A stretch of DNA of 64,000 bases from Streptococcus xiaochunlingii (GCF_006385805.1 NZ_VFSG01000001.1:930001-994000), one strand, 5' to 3'; shown: positions 19,169 through 27,811, numbered from the stretch's first letter. The notes: generated from the letters alone by a model not told the origin. Translations and numbers: made by a program.

Positions 19169-20326
19169 TTAAGGTTTAACCGACTCAACTGACTCAACTT
19201 TACCATCTTTTAAGCCAATCATAAGTGCAGATTTAACCGGATTATGGTCTTTGTCAATAGACATTGTACCAGTAACACCTTCCAAGTCTTTCAACTTCGC
19301 AAGGTTGTCTTTCAATTCGACAGAGTTCTTAGCACCTTTAGATGCTTCTGCAACCATGTAAACTGAATCATACGCCAAAGCTGCAAACATTGAAGGTTCT
19401 TCGTTGTATTTTGCTTTATAAGCTTCTACGAATTTTTTGGCTTTATCAGTCATTTCACCTTCAGTAGAGAATCCAGCTACGTAGTAGATGTCTGTAGCTG
19501 CAGCAGGTGTTGCTTGTTCAACGAATTTAGCATCGCTAAATCCATCACCACCAATGATTGGTTGTTTGATTCCCATACCACGTGCTTGGTTTACGATTTT
19601 ACCAGTTTCAGTGTAGTACCCTGGAAGGACAATCGCATCGAAGTCTTTGTCTTTGATTTTTGTAAGAGCAGCTTGGAAGTCTGTATCCTTAGATTGGAAA
19701 GTTTCTGTTGCTACGATTTCACCTTTATAAGATTTCTTAAAGGCTTCAGCAATCCCTTTAGCATAGTCAGATGAATTATCGTAGTATAGAACAACTTTCT
19801 TCGCTTTCAAGTTATCCGTTGTATATTTAGCAATGATTTGTCCTTGGAAGCTATCGATGAAGGTTGCACGGAAAAGGTAATCTTGACCTTTTGTCAAATT
19901 ATCTTGTGTTGCAGATGGTGTTACCAATGGAACACCTGCTTTACCAGCATTCGCAACAGCTGCGGCAGTGGCACCTGAAGTAGCAGGCCCTACAAGAGCG
20001 TTCACTTTTGATTGAGTGACAAGGTTTGTAGTGATTGTAGCTGCTTCAGCTGTTTCAGATTTGTTATCTTTGTCTGTGACAACAATCTTCTTACCATCAG
20101 CTCCACCATTAGCATTGATTTCATCAACGGCTAATTGAGCACCTTTTTGTTCAGCACTACCATATGCTGCTACTTCACCAGTTTTTTCAAAGTTAAAACC
20201 GATTTTTAGTTCTTTGCCGATTTCGTTACCAGTTGTGTTTGAACCTGAAGTTGAAACTTCACCACAGGCCGCAAGAAGAGCGACACTTGCAATTGTTAAA
20301 AATGAAAGAGCAAATTTTTTCTTCAT
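19169..20326 (-). CDS. livJ: Branched-chain amino acid ABC transporter binding lipoprotein LivJ
   Basis: 385 residues. The signal peptide ends in lipobox LLAACG (Cys21). The mature part is a type I periplasmic-binding fold (IGFNFEKTGEVAAYGSAEQKGAQLAVDEIN; later VGPATSGATAAAVAN). It captures Leu/Ile/Val outside the membrane. It is first in livJHMGF and has a strong promoter with a CodY-like box. Confidence 0.95.
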   Translation of the reverse strand: MKKKFALSFLTIASVALLAACGEVSTSGSNTTGNEIGKELKIGFNFEKTGEVAAYGSAEQKGAQLAVDEINANGGADGKKIVVTDKDNKSETAEAATITTNLVTQSKVNALVGPATSGATAAAVANAGKAGVPLVTPSATQDNLTKGQDYLFRATFIDSFQGQIIAKYTTDNLKAKKVVLYYDNSSDYAKGIAEAFKKSYKGEIVATETFQSKDTDFQAALTKIKDKDFDAIVLPGYYTETGKIVNQARGMGIKQPIIGGDGFSDAKFVEQATPAAATDIYYVAGFSTEGEMTDKAKKFVEAYKAKYNEEPSMFAALAYDSVYMVAEASKGAKNSVELKDNLAKLKDLEGVTGTMSIDKDHNPVKSALMIGLKDGKVESVESVKP

Positions 20327-20371
20327 TTGTAATAATCTCCTTAAATAATCTTAAAATAAATACATATTAAG

Positions 20372-20400
20372 AATATACCGAATTATCTGACAATTGTCAA
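20372..20400 (-). promoter_or_regulatory. livJ promoter with CodY-like box in the spacer
   Basis: TTGACA (20395-20400), a 17-base spacer and TATATT (20372-20377). The spacer contains AATTGTCAGATAATT (20381-20395), which matches the CodY consensus AATTTTCWGAAAATT at 13 of 15 positions. CodY bound there would block polymerase when branched-chain amino acids are plentiful. Repression of the liv operon by CodY in pneumococcus is established; the site here is inferred. Confidence 0.75.
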
Positions 20401-20401
20401 T

Positions 20402-20437
20402 ATAAAAAACGCAATCCTTTAAATGATTGCGTTTTCT
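20402..20437. terminator. Terminator downstream of ylbG
   Basis: AAAACGCAATC and GATTGCGTTTT pair around a short loop, with T-runs on both strands. Confidence 0.8.
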
Positions 20438-20709
20438 ACTTGTGTTTCATCCTGTTGACGATGCAAACTTCCTACAAAATCACGATCCAATTCTTGAATA
20501 TGGCAAATTTGAACCTTCTTTACAAAGCGTTCTTTTTTTAATTGCTGCATAATTTCAAGAACTTGAGGACTATCGACATAGACCTGGACATAGCGCATTT
20601 TTTTGGAATGATAGATCACATCCCCAATTTCCTGTAATTTCTTTGCATCTCGATTATAATACAATTTTACAATTAAGCCTGTTCTAGCTTGCTTCTCAAA
20701 CATACACAA
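20419..20709 (-). CDS. YlbG family protein (DUF2129, UPF0298)
   Basis: 96 residues. The conserved core GLIVKLYYNRDAKKLQEIGDVIYHSKKMRYVQVYVD marks the YlbG family. It is usually found between clpP and the liv operon in streptococci, as here. Soluble; function is not settled, although B. subtilis ylbG lies beside the ylbF regulator gene. Confidence 0.85.
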   Translation of the reverse strand: MCMFEKQARTGLIVKLYYNRDAKKLQEIGDVIYHSKKMRYVQVYVDSPQVLEIMQQLKKERFVKKVQICHIQELDRDFVGSLHRQQDETQVENAII

Positions 20710-20784
20710 TCCCTTTCTGCTTCTGTTACAAGTATAGCAAATTTCAGGTAAAAATACTATCTTTTTCTAGAAAGTAAAGAATGT

Positions 20785-20820
20785 CTTAAAAAAACCTCTC
20801 CTGTCAAAGGAGAGGGCTGG
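20785..20820 (-). terminator. Terminator after clpP
   Basis: CCTCTCCT pairs with AGGAGAGG around a 5-base loop, followed on the minus strand by TTTTTTT. Confidence 0.85.
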
Positions 20821-20834
20821 ATGGTTAAGATTTC

Positions 20835-21425
20835 TTATCCGAGATTGTTGTTAGCCATGATTTCATCGATGAAACCATAAGCTAAGGTTTCTTCTGCAGT
20901 CATCCAATTATCCCGTTCTGCATCAGCGTGGATTTTCTTGATGGTTTGACCTGAATTTTCTGCCAAGATTTTTTCCAATCTGTGACGTGTTTTCAAGAGG
21001 TGTTCTGCTGCAATGGCCATATCCGTTTGTTGAGTACCGCCACCAGTACCACCCATTGGTTGGTGGATCATGTACTCAGCATTTGGCAACATGAAGCGTT
21101 TGCCTTTGGCACCACTTGATGCAATCACAGTCCCCATTGAAGCTGCCATCCCCATGACGATGGTTTGGACGTCTGATTTGATAAAGTTCATGGTATCGAC
21201 GATTGCCAAACCTGCAGAGACAGAGCCTCCTGGCGTATTGATATACATATAGATATCTTTGGTATTATCTTGGGCATCCAAGAAGAGTAATTGGGCAATA
21301 ATCGAATTGGCCATTTGGTCTTCTACCGGTCCTGTCACCATGATAATACGGTCTTTTAAGAGGCGTGAGTATATGTCGTATGAGCGTTCGCCACGACTAG
21401 TTTGTTCAATTACTACTGGAATCAT
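20835..21425 (-). CDS. clpP: ATP-dependent Clp protease proteolytic subunit
   Basis: 196 residues, exact family length. The catalytic triad is Ser96 (GMAASMG), His121 (YMIHQPMGG) and Asp172 (AERDNW). It forms the 14-subunit barrel that degrades substrates fed by ClpC/ClpE/ClpX and controls stress response and competence in streptococci. A CtsR operator overlaps its promoter. Confidence 0.98.
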   Translation of the reverse strand: MIPVVIEQTSRGERSYDIYSRLLKDRIIMVTGPVEDQMANSIIAQLLFLDAQDNTKDIYMYINTPGGSVSAGLAIVDTMNFIKSDVQTIVMGMAASMGTVIASSGAKGKRFMLPNAEYMIHQPMGGTGGGTQQTDMAIAAEHLLKTRHRLEKILAENSGQTIKKIHADAERDNWMTAEETLAYGFIDEIMANNNLG

Positions 21426-21523
21426 TCATTCATCTCCTTTTATCCATTATAACCGGCACCATCTCACGAGTTTCATCCGGTTGATTCGAGAGGCTAGCTC
21501 TCCTTCCATTCTTTATAAAAGCT

Positions 21524-21553
21524 ATTATATCCCATTGGTCAACAAAGGTCAAA
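21524..21553 (-). promoter_or_regulatory. clpP promoter overlapped by a CtsR operator
   Basis: Promoter TTGACC (21547-21552), 17-base spacer, TATAAT (21524-21529). On the plus strand GGTCAAC-AAA-GGTCAAA (21537-21553) is the CtsR heptad direct repeat with one mismatch, covering the -35 and spacer. This predicts heat and stress induction by release of CtsR. Confidence 0.85.
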
Positions 21554-21587
21554 TTTTTACTTTCCTAAAGATAGATTGGAAATGTGC

Positions 21588-22217
21588 TTATTTGGTACCA
21601 AACAAACGGTCCCCAGCATCACCTAAACCTGGAACGATATAGCCGTTTTCGTTGAGCCGTTCATCCAAGGCTGCAGCAAAGATTTCGACATCTGGATGAG
21701 CTGTTTGAAGAGCTTCCACTCCTTCTGGTGCTGCAACTAAGCAGACAAATTTAATATGGCTTGCACCACGTTTCTTTAATGAATCTACCGCTAGGATTGC
21801 AGATCCCCCAGTCGCCAACATTGGGTCTACCACAAAGATTTGACGTTGGTCGATATCTTCTGGCAATTTCACCAAGTATTCAACTGGTTTCAAGGTTTCT
21901 TCATCGCGGTACATTCCGATGTGACCAACTTTAGCAGCGGGTACCAAACTCAAGAGTCCGTCTACCATCCCGATCCCTGCACGAAGGATTGGAACAATCG
22001 CTAGTTTTTTACCAGCAATCTGTTTTTGAACTGTTTTTGTAATGGGTGTTTCGATTTCTACGTCTTCAAGAGGAAGTTCGCGCAAAACTTCGTATCCCAT
22101 CAACATAGCAATTTCATCTACTAATTCACGAAAAGCCTTTGTAGAGGTATCAGTCCGACGCAAAATAGACAATTTATGCTGAATCAGTGGATGTTTAATA
22201 ACTTCAAGTTTTCCCAT
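21588..22217 (-). CDS. upp: Uracil phosphoribosyltransferase
   Basis: 209 residues from the ATG at 22217 (GAAGGAA site upstream; a longer frame adds nine residues without one). The PRPP loop is [12 protein letters not shown], and [22 protein letters not shown] is the uracil-binding C-terminus. It converts uracil and PRPP to UMP. It lies upstream of clpP with 160 bases between them. Confidence 0.97.
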   Translation of the reverse strand: MGKLEVIKHPLIQHKLSILRRTDTSTKAFRELVDEIAMLMGYEVLRELPLEDVEIETPITKTVQKQIAGKKLAIVPILRAGIGMVDGLLSLVPAAKVGHIGMYRDEETLKPVEYLVKLPEDIDQRQIFVVDPMLATGGSAILAVDSLKKRGASHIKFVCLVAAPEGVEALQTAHPDVEIFAAALDERLNENGYIVPGLGDAGDRLFGTK

Positions 22218-22262
22218 TGTGGTTCCTTCTTTCTCTATATTCATCTTATTATATCAAAAAGG

Positions 22263-22303
22263 AAGAAAAAGGCCTACAAATATGCAAACCTTTTCTTTTC
22301 TTA
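22263..22303 (-). terminator. Weak terminator after mgtA
   Basis: On the minus strand AAAAGG and CCTTTT flank a partly paired loop and are followed by T-rich sequence. Confidence 0.45.
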
Positions 22304-22317
22304 TTTTAATGTCTATC

Positions 22318-24978
22318 TTATAGCCACTCTTTGTACTTGCCAATATAATAGTGTTTGACCAGGGTGACACTTGCCATATAAAGGAAAAGGATTCCCGCAA
22401 GTAATAGGAAGTAAAGACTATTTAGTGGCGCTACTTTCAACAAGGAAGCCAGTGGGCCATATGGTAGGAAGGTCACAAAGAGGGCGCCCAATAGGGTCGT
22501 TGCCATGACTGCAAGGGCTGGCCGACTTTGAACAAAAGGCAATTTTGGAGAGCGGAGCATATAGATGACCATAGTTTGGGACCACATGGACTCGATAAAC
22601 CAGCCGGTTTGAAAGAGCATGATGAAGAGTCCCGCACTGTCTGCTCCATGGACATAGCCATAGCCTGTAATCATCGGTACGATGATAAAGTAGAGAGCGA
22701 TAAAGGTCAAGATGTCAAAGACAGAGGAAATAGGACCAAACCAGGCCATAAAGCGGGTAATGGATTTTGCTTCCCAAATCCGAGGTTTCTTCAAGAAGTC
22801 CTTATCAACCCGGTCGAAAGGCAAGGCGATACAGGAAAGGTCATAAACCAAGTTCAAAACGATGAGATGGATAGGGGCCATTGGAAGGAAAGGAAGGAAA
22901 ATACTAGCAAAGAGAAGAGAGAAGATATTTCCGAAATTAGAAGAAACAGTCATCTTGATGTACTTGGTCATGTTGGCATAAACTTTGCGGCCTTCTACCA
23001 AGCCTTTTTCGAGGACCATCAAGTCTTTATCCAGAAGGATAACATCTGCTGTTTCTTTGGCAATATCGACAGCTGTATCAACCGAAATCCCCACATCTGC
23101 CACTTTCATAGAAGGAGCATCGTTGATCCCATCTCCCATATATCCGACCTTGTGGCCATTTGCTTTGAGTTGCAAGATAATGCGTGCTTTTTGATCTGGA
23201 GATAATTTTGCAAAAACGGTGGTGATTTCTACTGCTTGGGCCAAGTCTGAATCAGAGAGACTGTCGATATCGCTACCCAGCAAAATGCGGTCAACATCCA
23301 GTCCCACCTTTTCACAAACCGCTTGGGTCACTTTCTCATTATCACCCGTAAGGATTTTAGTAGCAACTCCGTATTCCGCAAGGGTATTGATGGCTGGTGC
23401 TGCAGATGGTTTTGGTGGATCTAAGAAGGCTAGGTAGCCCGTCAAGATCATGTCTGCTTCATCTGCCACTTCAAAGGCATAGCCTTCCTCAAGATTTGAT
23501 TTGTAACTAACCCCTAGCACGCGCAAACCTTGTTCATTCAGTTGAGCTACTTCTGCCAAGACTTCTTCCCTCACTTGGTCTGTTAGGGGGATAATCTTAT
23601 CCTTGTATTCCACATAGTTAGAGACTGCTAGCATTTCTTCCAGGGCCCCCTTGGTGACCATGCTCACGACTCCCTGCTCATCTTTGACAATGACACTCAT
23701 CCGCCGGCGTTCAAAGTCAAAAGGCAATTCATCAATTTTTTGGAAGCTTTGGTCCAAGCCTCTGACAATCTCATGTTTCTTAGCTTCTCTTTCTGTCCGA
23801 CTGATAATAGCGCGGTCCATCAAGTTTTTGAGGCCGGTTTGGAAGTAAGAGTTGAGGTAGGCCCGACGAAGGACGGACAAATCCAAGTCCCCACGAATGT
23901 CGAGTGGGTATTCGAGTACAATCTCATCTTGGGTCAAGGTTCCTGTCTTGTCGGTACAGAGGATATCAATAGCGCCTAGATCTTGAATAGCATTGAGCTT
24001 TTTGATGACCACCTTTTCTTTGGCCATGATAATGGAACCCTTGGCCAAGCTAGCGGTGATAATCATTGGGAGCATTTCTGGAGTCAAGCCCACCCCTACA
24101 CTAAGGGCAAAGACCCCTGCTTCCAGCCAGTCCCCATCTGTCAAACCATTGATAAAGAAGACGATGGGTACCATGACCATCATGAGTCGGATCAACAACC
24201 AAGAGATGGTGTTCATTTCTCGTTCAAAAGAGGTTGGTTCATCATAAGTATTGATGGTTTGCTCAATCTCTCCCATCATGGTTTCATCCCCAACGACCAA
24301 GACCAAGGCTGTTGCTCGACCTGAGATGACGTTGGTCCCCATGAAAGCTAGACTTTCACTCTCCAAAAGACTGTCCAGATTTTGGCCAGTCGCTTTTTTC
24401 AAGCAGACTTTTTCGACAGCATCGCTCTCTCCAGTCAAACCAGACTGTTGAACGAAGAAGTCTCGAGAATCTAACAAGACCACATCCGCTGGGATCATGT
24501 CGCCTGCACTCAATTTGATCAAGTCTCCCACAACGATCTCATCAATGGGAATTTCTTCTTCTTTGCCTTCTCGAATGACCGTTGCTGTATTGACAATCAT
24601 GCGAGAAAGGTTGCTAGCAGCCTTGTCACTTCGCAATTCTTGGATAAAGCGAATCCCTCCAGAGAGAAGGACGAGTACGACAATGATGAGAGAGGTCGTT
24701 GGATCTTCCTCTCCTGGTTTGGCTAACCAAACATTGGTCACCAGAGAAACAAGGGCAATGAGCAGTAAGATGACCGTGAAGGGATTGATGATGGATTCAA
24801 CAATCCGTTTCCAGATAGAATTATCTTGCCCCTTTGTGAGGACATTTTCTCCATAGCTATCTCGGTTCTCCTCTACCTGGTCTTCCGTCAAGCCAGACCA
24901 GCTAGATTGATAGGTTGCTAAGGTTTTTGTTTCTGCATCTTGTAATGCAGCAATGAGTCTTTCTTTTGTTGTTTGCAT
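22318..24978 (-). CDS. mgtA: Magnesium-translocating P-type ATPase MgtA
   Basis: 886 residues, the usual P3B-ATPase length. LTGESDAVEK is the actuator loop, CTDKTGTLTQDE the phosphorylation site, GYMGDGINDAPSMKVADVGISVD the hinge. The C-terminal half has six membrane helices with NLVYDLSCIALPFDRVD. It imports Mg2+ when supply is short. AGGAG lies 6 bases before the ATG, but a hairpin can cover it. Expression is predicted to depend on an M-box riboswitch and a small ORF in the 376-base leader. Confidence 0.95.
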   Translation of the reverse strand: MQTTKERLIAALQDAETKTLATYQSSWSGLTEDQVEENRDSYGENVLTKGQDNSIWKRIVESIINPFTVILLLIALVSLVTNVWLAKPGEEDPTTSLIIVVLVLLSGGIRFIQELRSDKAASNLSRMIVNTATVIREGKEEEIPIDEIVVGDLIKLSAGDMIPADVVLLDSRDFFVQQSGLTGESDAVEKVCLKKATGQNLDSLLESESLAFMGTNVISGRATALVLVVGDETMMGEIEQTINTYDEPTSFEREMNTISWLLIRLMMVMVPIVFFINGLTDGDWLEAGVFALSVGVGLTPEMLPMIITASLAKGSIIMAKEKVVIKKLNAIQDLGAIDILCTDKTGTLTQDEIVLEYPLDIRGDLDLSVLRRAYLNSYFQTGLKNLMDRAIISRTEREAKKHEIVRGLDQSFQKIDELPFDFERRRMSVIVKDEQGVVSMVTKGALEEMLAVSNYVEYKDKIIPLTDQVREEVLAEVAQLNEQGLRVLGVSYKSNLEEGYAFEVADEADMILTGYLAFLDPPKPSAAPAINTLAEYGVATKILTGDNEKVTQAVCEKVGLDVDRILLGSDIDSLSDSDLAQAVEITTVFAKLSPDQKARIILQLKANGHKVGYMGDGINDAPSMKVADVGISVDTAVDIAKETADVILLDKDLMVLEKGLVEGRKVYANMTKYIKMTVSSNFGNIFSLLFASIFLPFLPMAPIHLIVLNLVYDLSCIALPFDRVDKDFLKKPRIWEAKSITRFMAWFGPISSVFDILTFIALYFIIVPMITGYGYVHGADSAGLFIMLFQTGWFIESMWSQTMVIYMLRSPKLPFVQSRPALAVMATTLLGALFVTFLPYGPLASLLKVAPLNSLYFLLLAGILFLYMASVTLVKHYYIGKYKEWL

Positions 24979-24984
24979 TGGAAT

Positions 24985-25002
24985 CTCCTTTTAAATCAGG
25001 AG
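24985..25002 (-). promoter_or_regulatory. Hairpin that can hide the mgtA ribosome binding site
   Basis: On the minus strand CTCCT (25002-24998) can pair with AGGAG (24989-24985), the mgtA Shine-Dalgarno, around an 8-base loop. The pairing begins 8 bases after the stop codon of the leader ORF, so a ribosome reaching that stop could disturb it. Only 5 bp, so the effect may be modest. Confidence 0.55.
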
Positions 25003-25010
25003 CCAAACGC

Positions 25011-25085
25011 TTATAGAGTCCCGATGACACAAATCAGCGATTGGCTGGCTATGTGCGGTTCGGGATGATCGTCGATTTGTATCAT
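25011..25085 (-). CDS. 24-codon leader ORF upstream of mgtA
   Basis: ATG at 25085, stop TAA at 25011-25013, with AGGAG 6 bases before the ATG, as good as that of mgtA itself. The peptide begins MIQIDDHPEPH and ends SLICVIGTL. The early run of two Asp, a Glu and two Pro resembles the acidic/proline stretch that makes ribosomes fall off enterobacterial MgtL at low Mg2+ (intrinsic ribosome destabilisation). Codons 2-4 can pair with codons 17-20 (9 bp), and another 6-bp pairing crosses it. It lies between the M-box terminator and mgtA. I do not know a described homolog; a regulatory role is inferred. Confidence 0.55.
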   Translation of the reverse strand: MIQIDDHPEPHIASQSLICVIGTL

Positions 25086-25130
25086 AGTGCTCTCCTTTTC
25101 TACTTGATAGGTTGGGAGGCTTCTTAAGCA

Positions 25131-25166
25131 TAAGAAAAGAGCCCTCCCCTTTTACAGGTAGGACTC
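25131..25166 (-). terminator. Intrinsic terminator of the mgtA M-box leader
   Basis: On the minus strand GAGTCCT (25166-25160) pairs with AGGGCTC, with a second CCT/AGG step inside, followed by TTTTCTT. A competing stem (TCATTAAA, 25194-25187, with TTTAATGA, 25172-25165) abuts its 5' arm and may act as part of the antiterminator. The aptamer's GGTAGG could also pair with CCTACC of the terminator arm. Confidence 0.7.
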
Positions 25167-25196
25167 ATTAAACTCGTCGTTTATTTTTTAATGAAA

Positions 25197-25356
25197 ATTC
25201 TCAAAAAATAGACCGTCCAAGCTTTAGCTCCGCAAGGCAATGAAATGAGCTTAGTCTTGACCTTTGCGATCAGGACTGTTGACCAACGAGTAGTGTCTCC
25301 ACTGCTTTGCGGTAGTCATCCGTATCCTTGTGGTAGCCTCACCTACCGTTATTCCC
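25197..25356 (-). promoter_or_regulatory. M-box (ykoK-type) Mg2+ riboswitch
   Basis: Conserved M-box blocks are present in order on the minus strand: TAGGTGAGGCT (25345-25335), GGATACGGATGACTACCGC, GACAC...GGTCAACAG, and near the 3' end GCTAAAGC. The first bases after the predicted transcription start (GGGAATA) can pair with TATTTTT at the 3' end to close P1. M-box RNAs fold on several Mg2+ ions and normally switch off downstream Mg2+ transporter genes when Mg2+ is sufficient; mgtA fits. Confidence 0.85.
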
Positions 25357-25360
25357 TTTG

Positions 25361-25389
25361 AGTATACTCCTCCCCTATAGAAAAGTCAA
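25361..25389 (-). promoter_or_regulatory. mgtA promoter
   Basis: TTGACT (25384-25389), 17-base spacer, TATACT (25361-25366). Transcription is expected to start near 25354, exactly at the M-box 5' end. Confidence 0.8.
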
Positions 25390-25398
25390 CCCTTAAAA

Positions 25399-26568
25399 TC
25401 AACCTTTTTTAGGAAAATTTGTTACGATCCGATCGACAATCTCTTGGACTAGGGTTTTCGGAGCTGCCACATTCAAACGGGCATGTTGCTTCCCTTCTAC
25501 TCCAAAGTCTGTCCCTTTATTGAGGATGACCTTAGCCTGGTCATGAAGTCTAGCATGGAGTTCTTCCTCTGACAAACCGTAGGCAGAAAAATCAAGCCAG
25601 AGTAGATAGGTCCCTTGCGGTTTCATCACACCAATGTCTGTCTGCTCACGCAAAACTTCTATAGTGTAATCGATATTTTCTTCCAAGACTTCCTTTAAGT
25701 CCTCTAACCAAGCCTTTCCATTCTGATAGGCGACTTCGGTGGCGATAAAGCCAAGGGCAGAAATCTCATGTTGATTGTTTCGCAACTGCCGAGCTTGGAA
25801 GGATTTTCTTAGTGCATCATTTTCGATGATGGCATAGGAATTTTTTGTCCCTGCGATGTTGAAGGTTTTGGTCGCACTCGATAAGACAAGGGTGAAGTCC
25901 TTAAAGCTTGGATCTACCGTATTAAAACATACGTGCCGATTTCCAAATAGCACCAAGTCTTGGTGAATTTCATCTGAAACAAGCAAGACCCCATGTTTTT
26001 GACAGAGACGACCAATCTTTTCTAGGACTTCTCGTTCCCAGACGCGACCGCCTGGGTTATGAGGATTGCACAGGATGTAGAGCTTGACTTGGTGCTCTTC
26101 AAAGTCTTTCTCCAATTGCTCAAAATCAATTTGGAAGAGTCCATCCACTTCTACTAAGGAATTGGTCACTAATTTGCGTTGATTGAGGCGGACGCTACGG
26201 GCAAAGGGTGGATAAACTGGCGTATTGATGAGAACAGCCTCGCCTTCCTTAGTGAAAGCCTGAATAGCCGTTGAAATAGACGGAACCACACCTTCCATAA
26301 AGACAATGGCTTCCTTCTCAAACACATATCCATGCTCTGACTTTTCCCACTCCTGAACAGCTCGGTAAAGCTCTTCACTAGGATAGGTGTAGCCGTAGAC
26401 CAATTGATCCGCGTAATCTCGAATGGCTTGTCGAACCGCAGGCAAGGATTCAAAATCCATATCTGCAATCCAAGCAGGAAGAAGTTCTGGATCTTGCTCT
26501 GACTCCTTCCACTTGCTAGTATGATGCCCCAAACGATTAGGGACAGTCAAAAATTGTTCTTTTCCCAT
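25399..26568 (-). CDS. PLP-dependent aminotransferase of the MalY/PatB (cystathionine beta-lyase) type
   Basis: 389 residues, fold-type I. The PLP lysine is in LVLSSATKTFNIAGTKNSY; the family N-terminus RLGHHTSKWKESEQDPELLPAWIADMDF is typical of MalY/PatB C-S lyases. It probably cleaves cystathionine or cysteine, releasing homocysteine or H2S. It follows the metB/metC-like gene by 9 bases and should share its MET-box control. Confidence 0.9.
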   Translation of the reverse strand: MGKEQFLTVPNRLGHHTSKWKESEQDPELLPAWIADMDFESLPAVRQAIRDYADQLVYGYTYPSEELYRAVQEWEKSEHGYVFEKEAIVFMEGVVPSISTAIQAFTKEGEAVLINTPVYPPFARSVRLNQRKLVTNSLVEVDGLFQIDFEQLEKDFEEHQVKLYILCNPHNPGGRVWEREVLEKIGRLCQKHGVLLVSDEIHQDLVLFGNRHVCFNTVDPSFKDFTLVLSSATKTFNIAGTKNSYAIIENDALRKSFQARQLRNNQHEISALGFIATEVAYQNGKAWLEDLKEVLEENIDYTIEVLREQTDIGVMKPQGTYLLWLDFSAYGLSEEELHARLHDQAKVILNKGTDFGVEGKQHARLNVAAPKTLVQEIVDRIVTNFPKKG

Positions 26569-26577
26569 GATGGACTC

Positions 26578-27672
26578 CTATCTAGCCAATGCTTGTTCTA
26601 AATCCTCAATCAAATCCCGTGCATCTTCAATTCCGATGGAAAGGCGAAGCAAGTCATCCGTTAACCCATAGGAATGACGAACCTCTGCAGGAATATCTGC
26701 GTGGGTCTGTGTAGTTGGGTAGGTAATCAAACTCTCCACTCCACCTAAGCTTTCTGCAAAGGTAAAGACTTGCAAGTGGTTCAAAATGGTTGGAATCTTT
26801 TCTTGGTGGCTTACTTTAAAGGAAACCATGCCTCCCTTGCCGGTATACAAAACTTCCTTAACGGCTGGATGCCCCTTCAAGAATTCCACTACCTTCTTCG
26901 CGTTTTCTGTAGAGCGCTCCATTCGAAGGGCTAAGGTTTTTAACCCACGGATCAATTGGTAGCTGTCAAAAGGAGAGAGAACAGCTCCAGTTGTGTTTAA
27001 GTTATAAAAGAGTTGCTCATAGAGACCTTCATCATCAGTCACTACAACACCAGCCAAAACGTCATTATGACCCGCTAGATACTTGGTCGCTGAGTGAAGG
27101 ACGATATCTGCTCCTTCTTCAATTGGACGTTGGTAGATAGGGCTATAGAAGGTGTTGTCTACAATCACTTTTGCCCCTTTTTCATGAGCGAGTTTAGCTA
27201 ATTTCTGGATGTCAAACTCCAGCATGAGTGGGTTAGTAGGCGTTTCAATATAGAGAATATCCACCTCTCCCTTCAATCCCTCTACCAATTCTTCTTCAGA
27301 ATTTGCATAGGTAAAGAAAAAGCGTCCTTCTTGTTCCATTTGGTTAAACCAACGGAAAGAGCCTCCATAAAGATCTCTTACTGCCAAGACCTTACTGCCA
27401 ACTGGAAAAATACTAAAAGCTAAGACAATGGCAGACATACCTGAGCTCGTCACCAAGGCATGCTCTGCACTCTCAATAGCTGCCAAGGTCTTTTCAGCGT
27501 TTACCCGCGTCGGATTCTTGGTACGGATATAGTCAAAACCAGTAGATTGACCAAACTCTGGATGCTGGTAAGTGGTTGAAAAATGAAGCGGAGTAATCAA
27601 AGCCCCTGTTGCTGGATCCGACTTGATTCCCGCTTGAGCTAGGATGGTGTTAATATTCTTTTTGTGACTCAT
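26578..27672 (-). CDS. Trans-sulfuration PLP enzyme (cystathionine gamma-synthase/beta-lyase, MetB/MetC family)
   Basis: 364 residues from the ATG at 27672 (GGAGG 5 bases upstream). Cys/Met metabolism PLP family: RTKNPTRVNAEKTLAAIES, the PLP lysine in LHSATKYLAGHNDVLAGVV, and C-terminal ESLITYPTTQTHADIP. The sequence alone does not separate gamma-synthase from beta-lyase. With the MalY/PatB gene behind it, the pair most likely makes homocysteine from cysteine. Confidence 0.9.
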   Translation of the reverse strand: MSHKKNINTILAQAGIKSDPATGALITPLHFSTTYQHPEFGQSTGFDYIRTKNPTRVNAEKTLAAIESAEHALVTSSGMSAIVLAFSIFPVGSKVLAVRDLYGGSFRWFNQMEQEGRFFFTYANSEEELVEGLKGEVDILYIETPTNPLMLEFDIQKLAKLAHEKGAKVIVDNTFYSPIYQRPIEEGADIVLHSATKYLAGHNDVLAGVVVTDDEGLYEQLFYNLNTTGAVLSPFDSYQLIRGLKTLALRMERSTENAKKVVEFLKGHPAVKEVLYTGKGGMVSFKVSHQEKIPTILNHLQVFTFAESLGGVESLITYPTTQTHADIPAEVRHSYGLTDDLLRLSIGIEDARDLIEDLEQALAR

Positions 27673-27757
27673 ACAAACCTCCAATGGACGTAAATTCAAT
27701 TGTCTCTATTGTATCACTTCTTTAGATGATTCGGTTTTTCCTTTTTCAAGAGCTAGA

Positions 27758-27774
27758 TATAGCTTCAAACTATA
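27758..27774 (-). promoter_or_regulatory. MET-box (MtaR/MetR operator)
   Basis: TATAGTTTGAAGCTATA on the minus strand matches the streptococcal MET-box TATAGTTTSAAACTATA with one mismatch. It is centred about 65 bases upstream of the expected start point; the -10 is TACAAT at 27708-27713 with no clear -35, which fits an activated promoter. Confidence 0.75.
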
Positions 27775-27777
27775 ATG

Positions 27778-27808
27778 AAAAAAGAGGTGGGATAGCCCCA
27801 ACCTCTAC
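27778..27808 (-). terminator. Terminator after the ytgP-like flippase gene
   Basis: AGAGGT and CCTCT stems with inner GGG/CCC pairs around a 5-base loop, followed on the minus strand by TTTTTT. Confidence 0.8.
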
Positions 27809-27811
27809 TGA

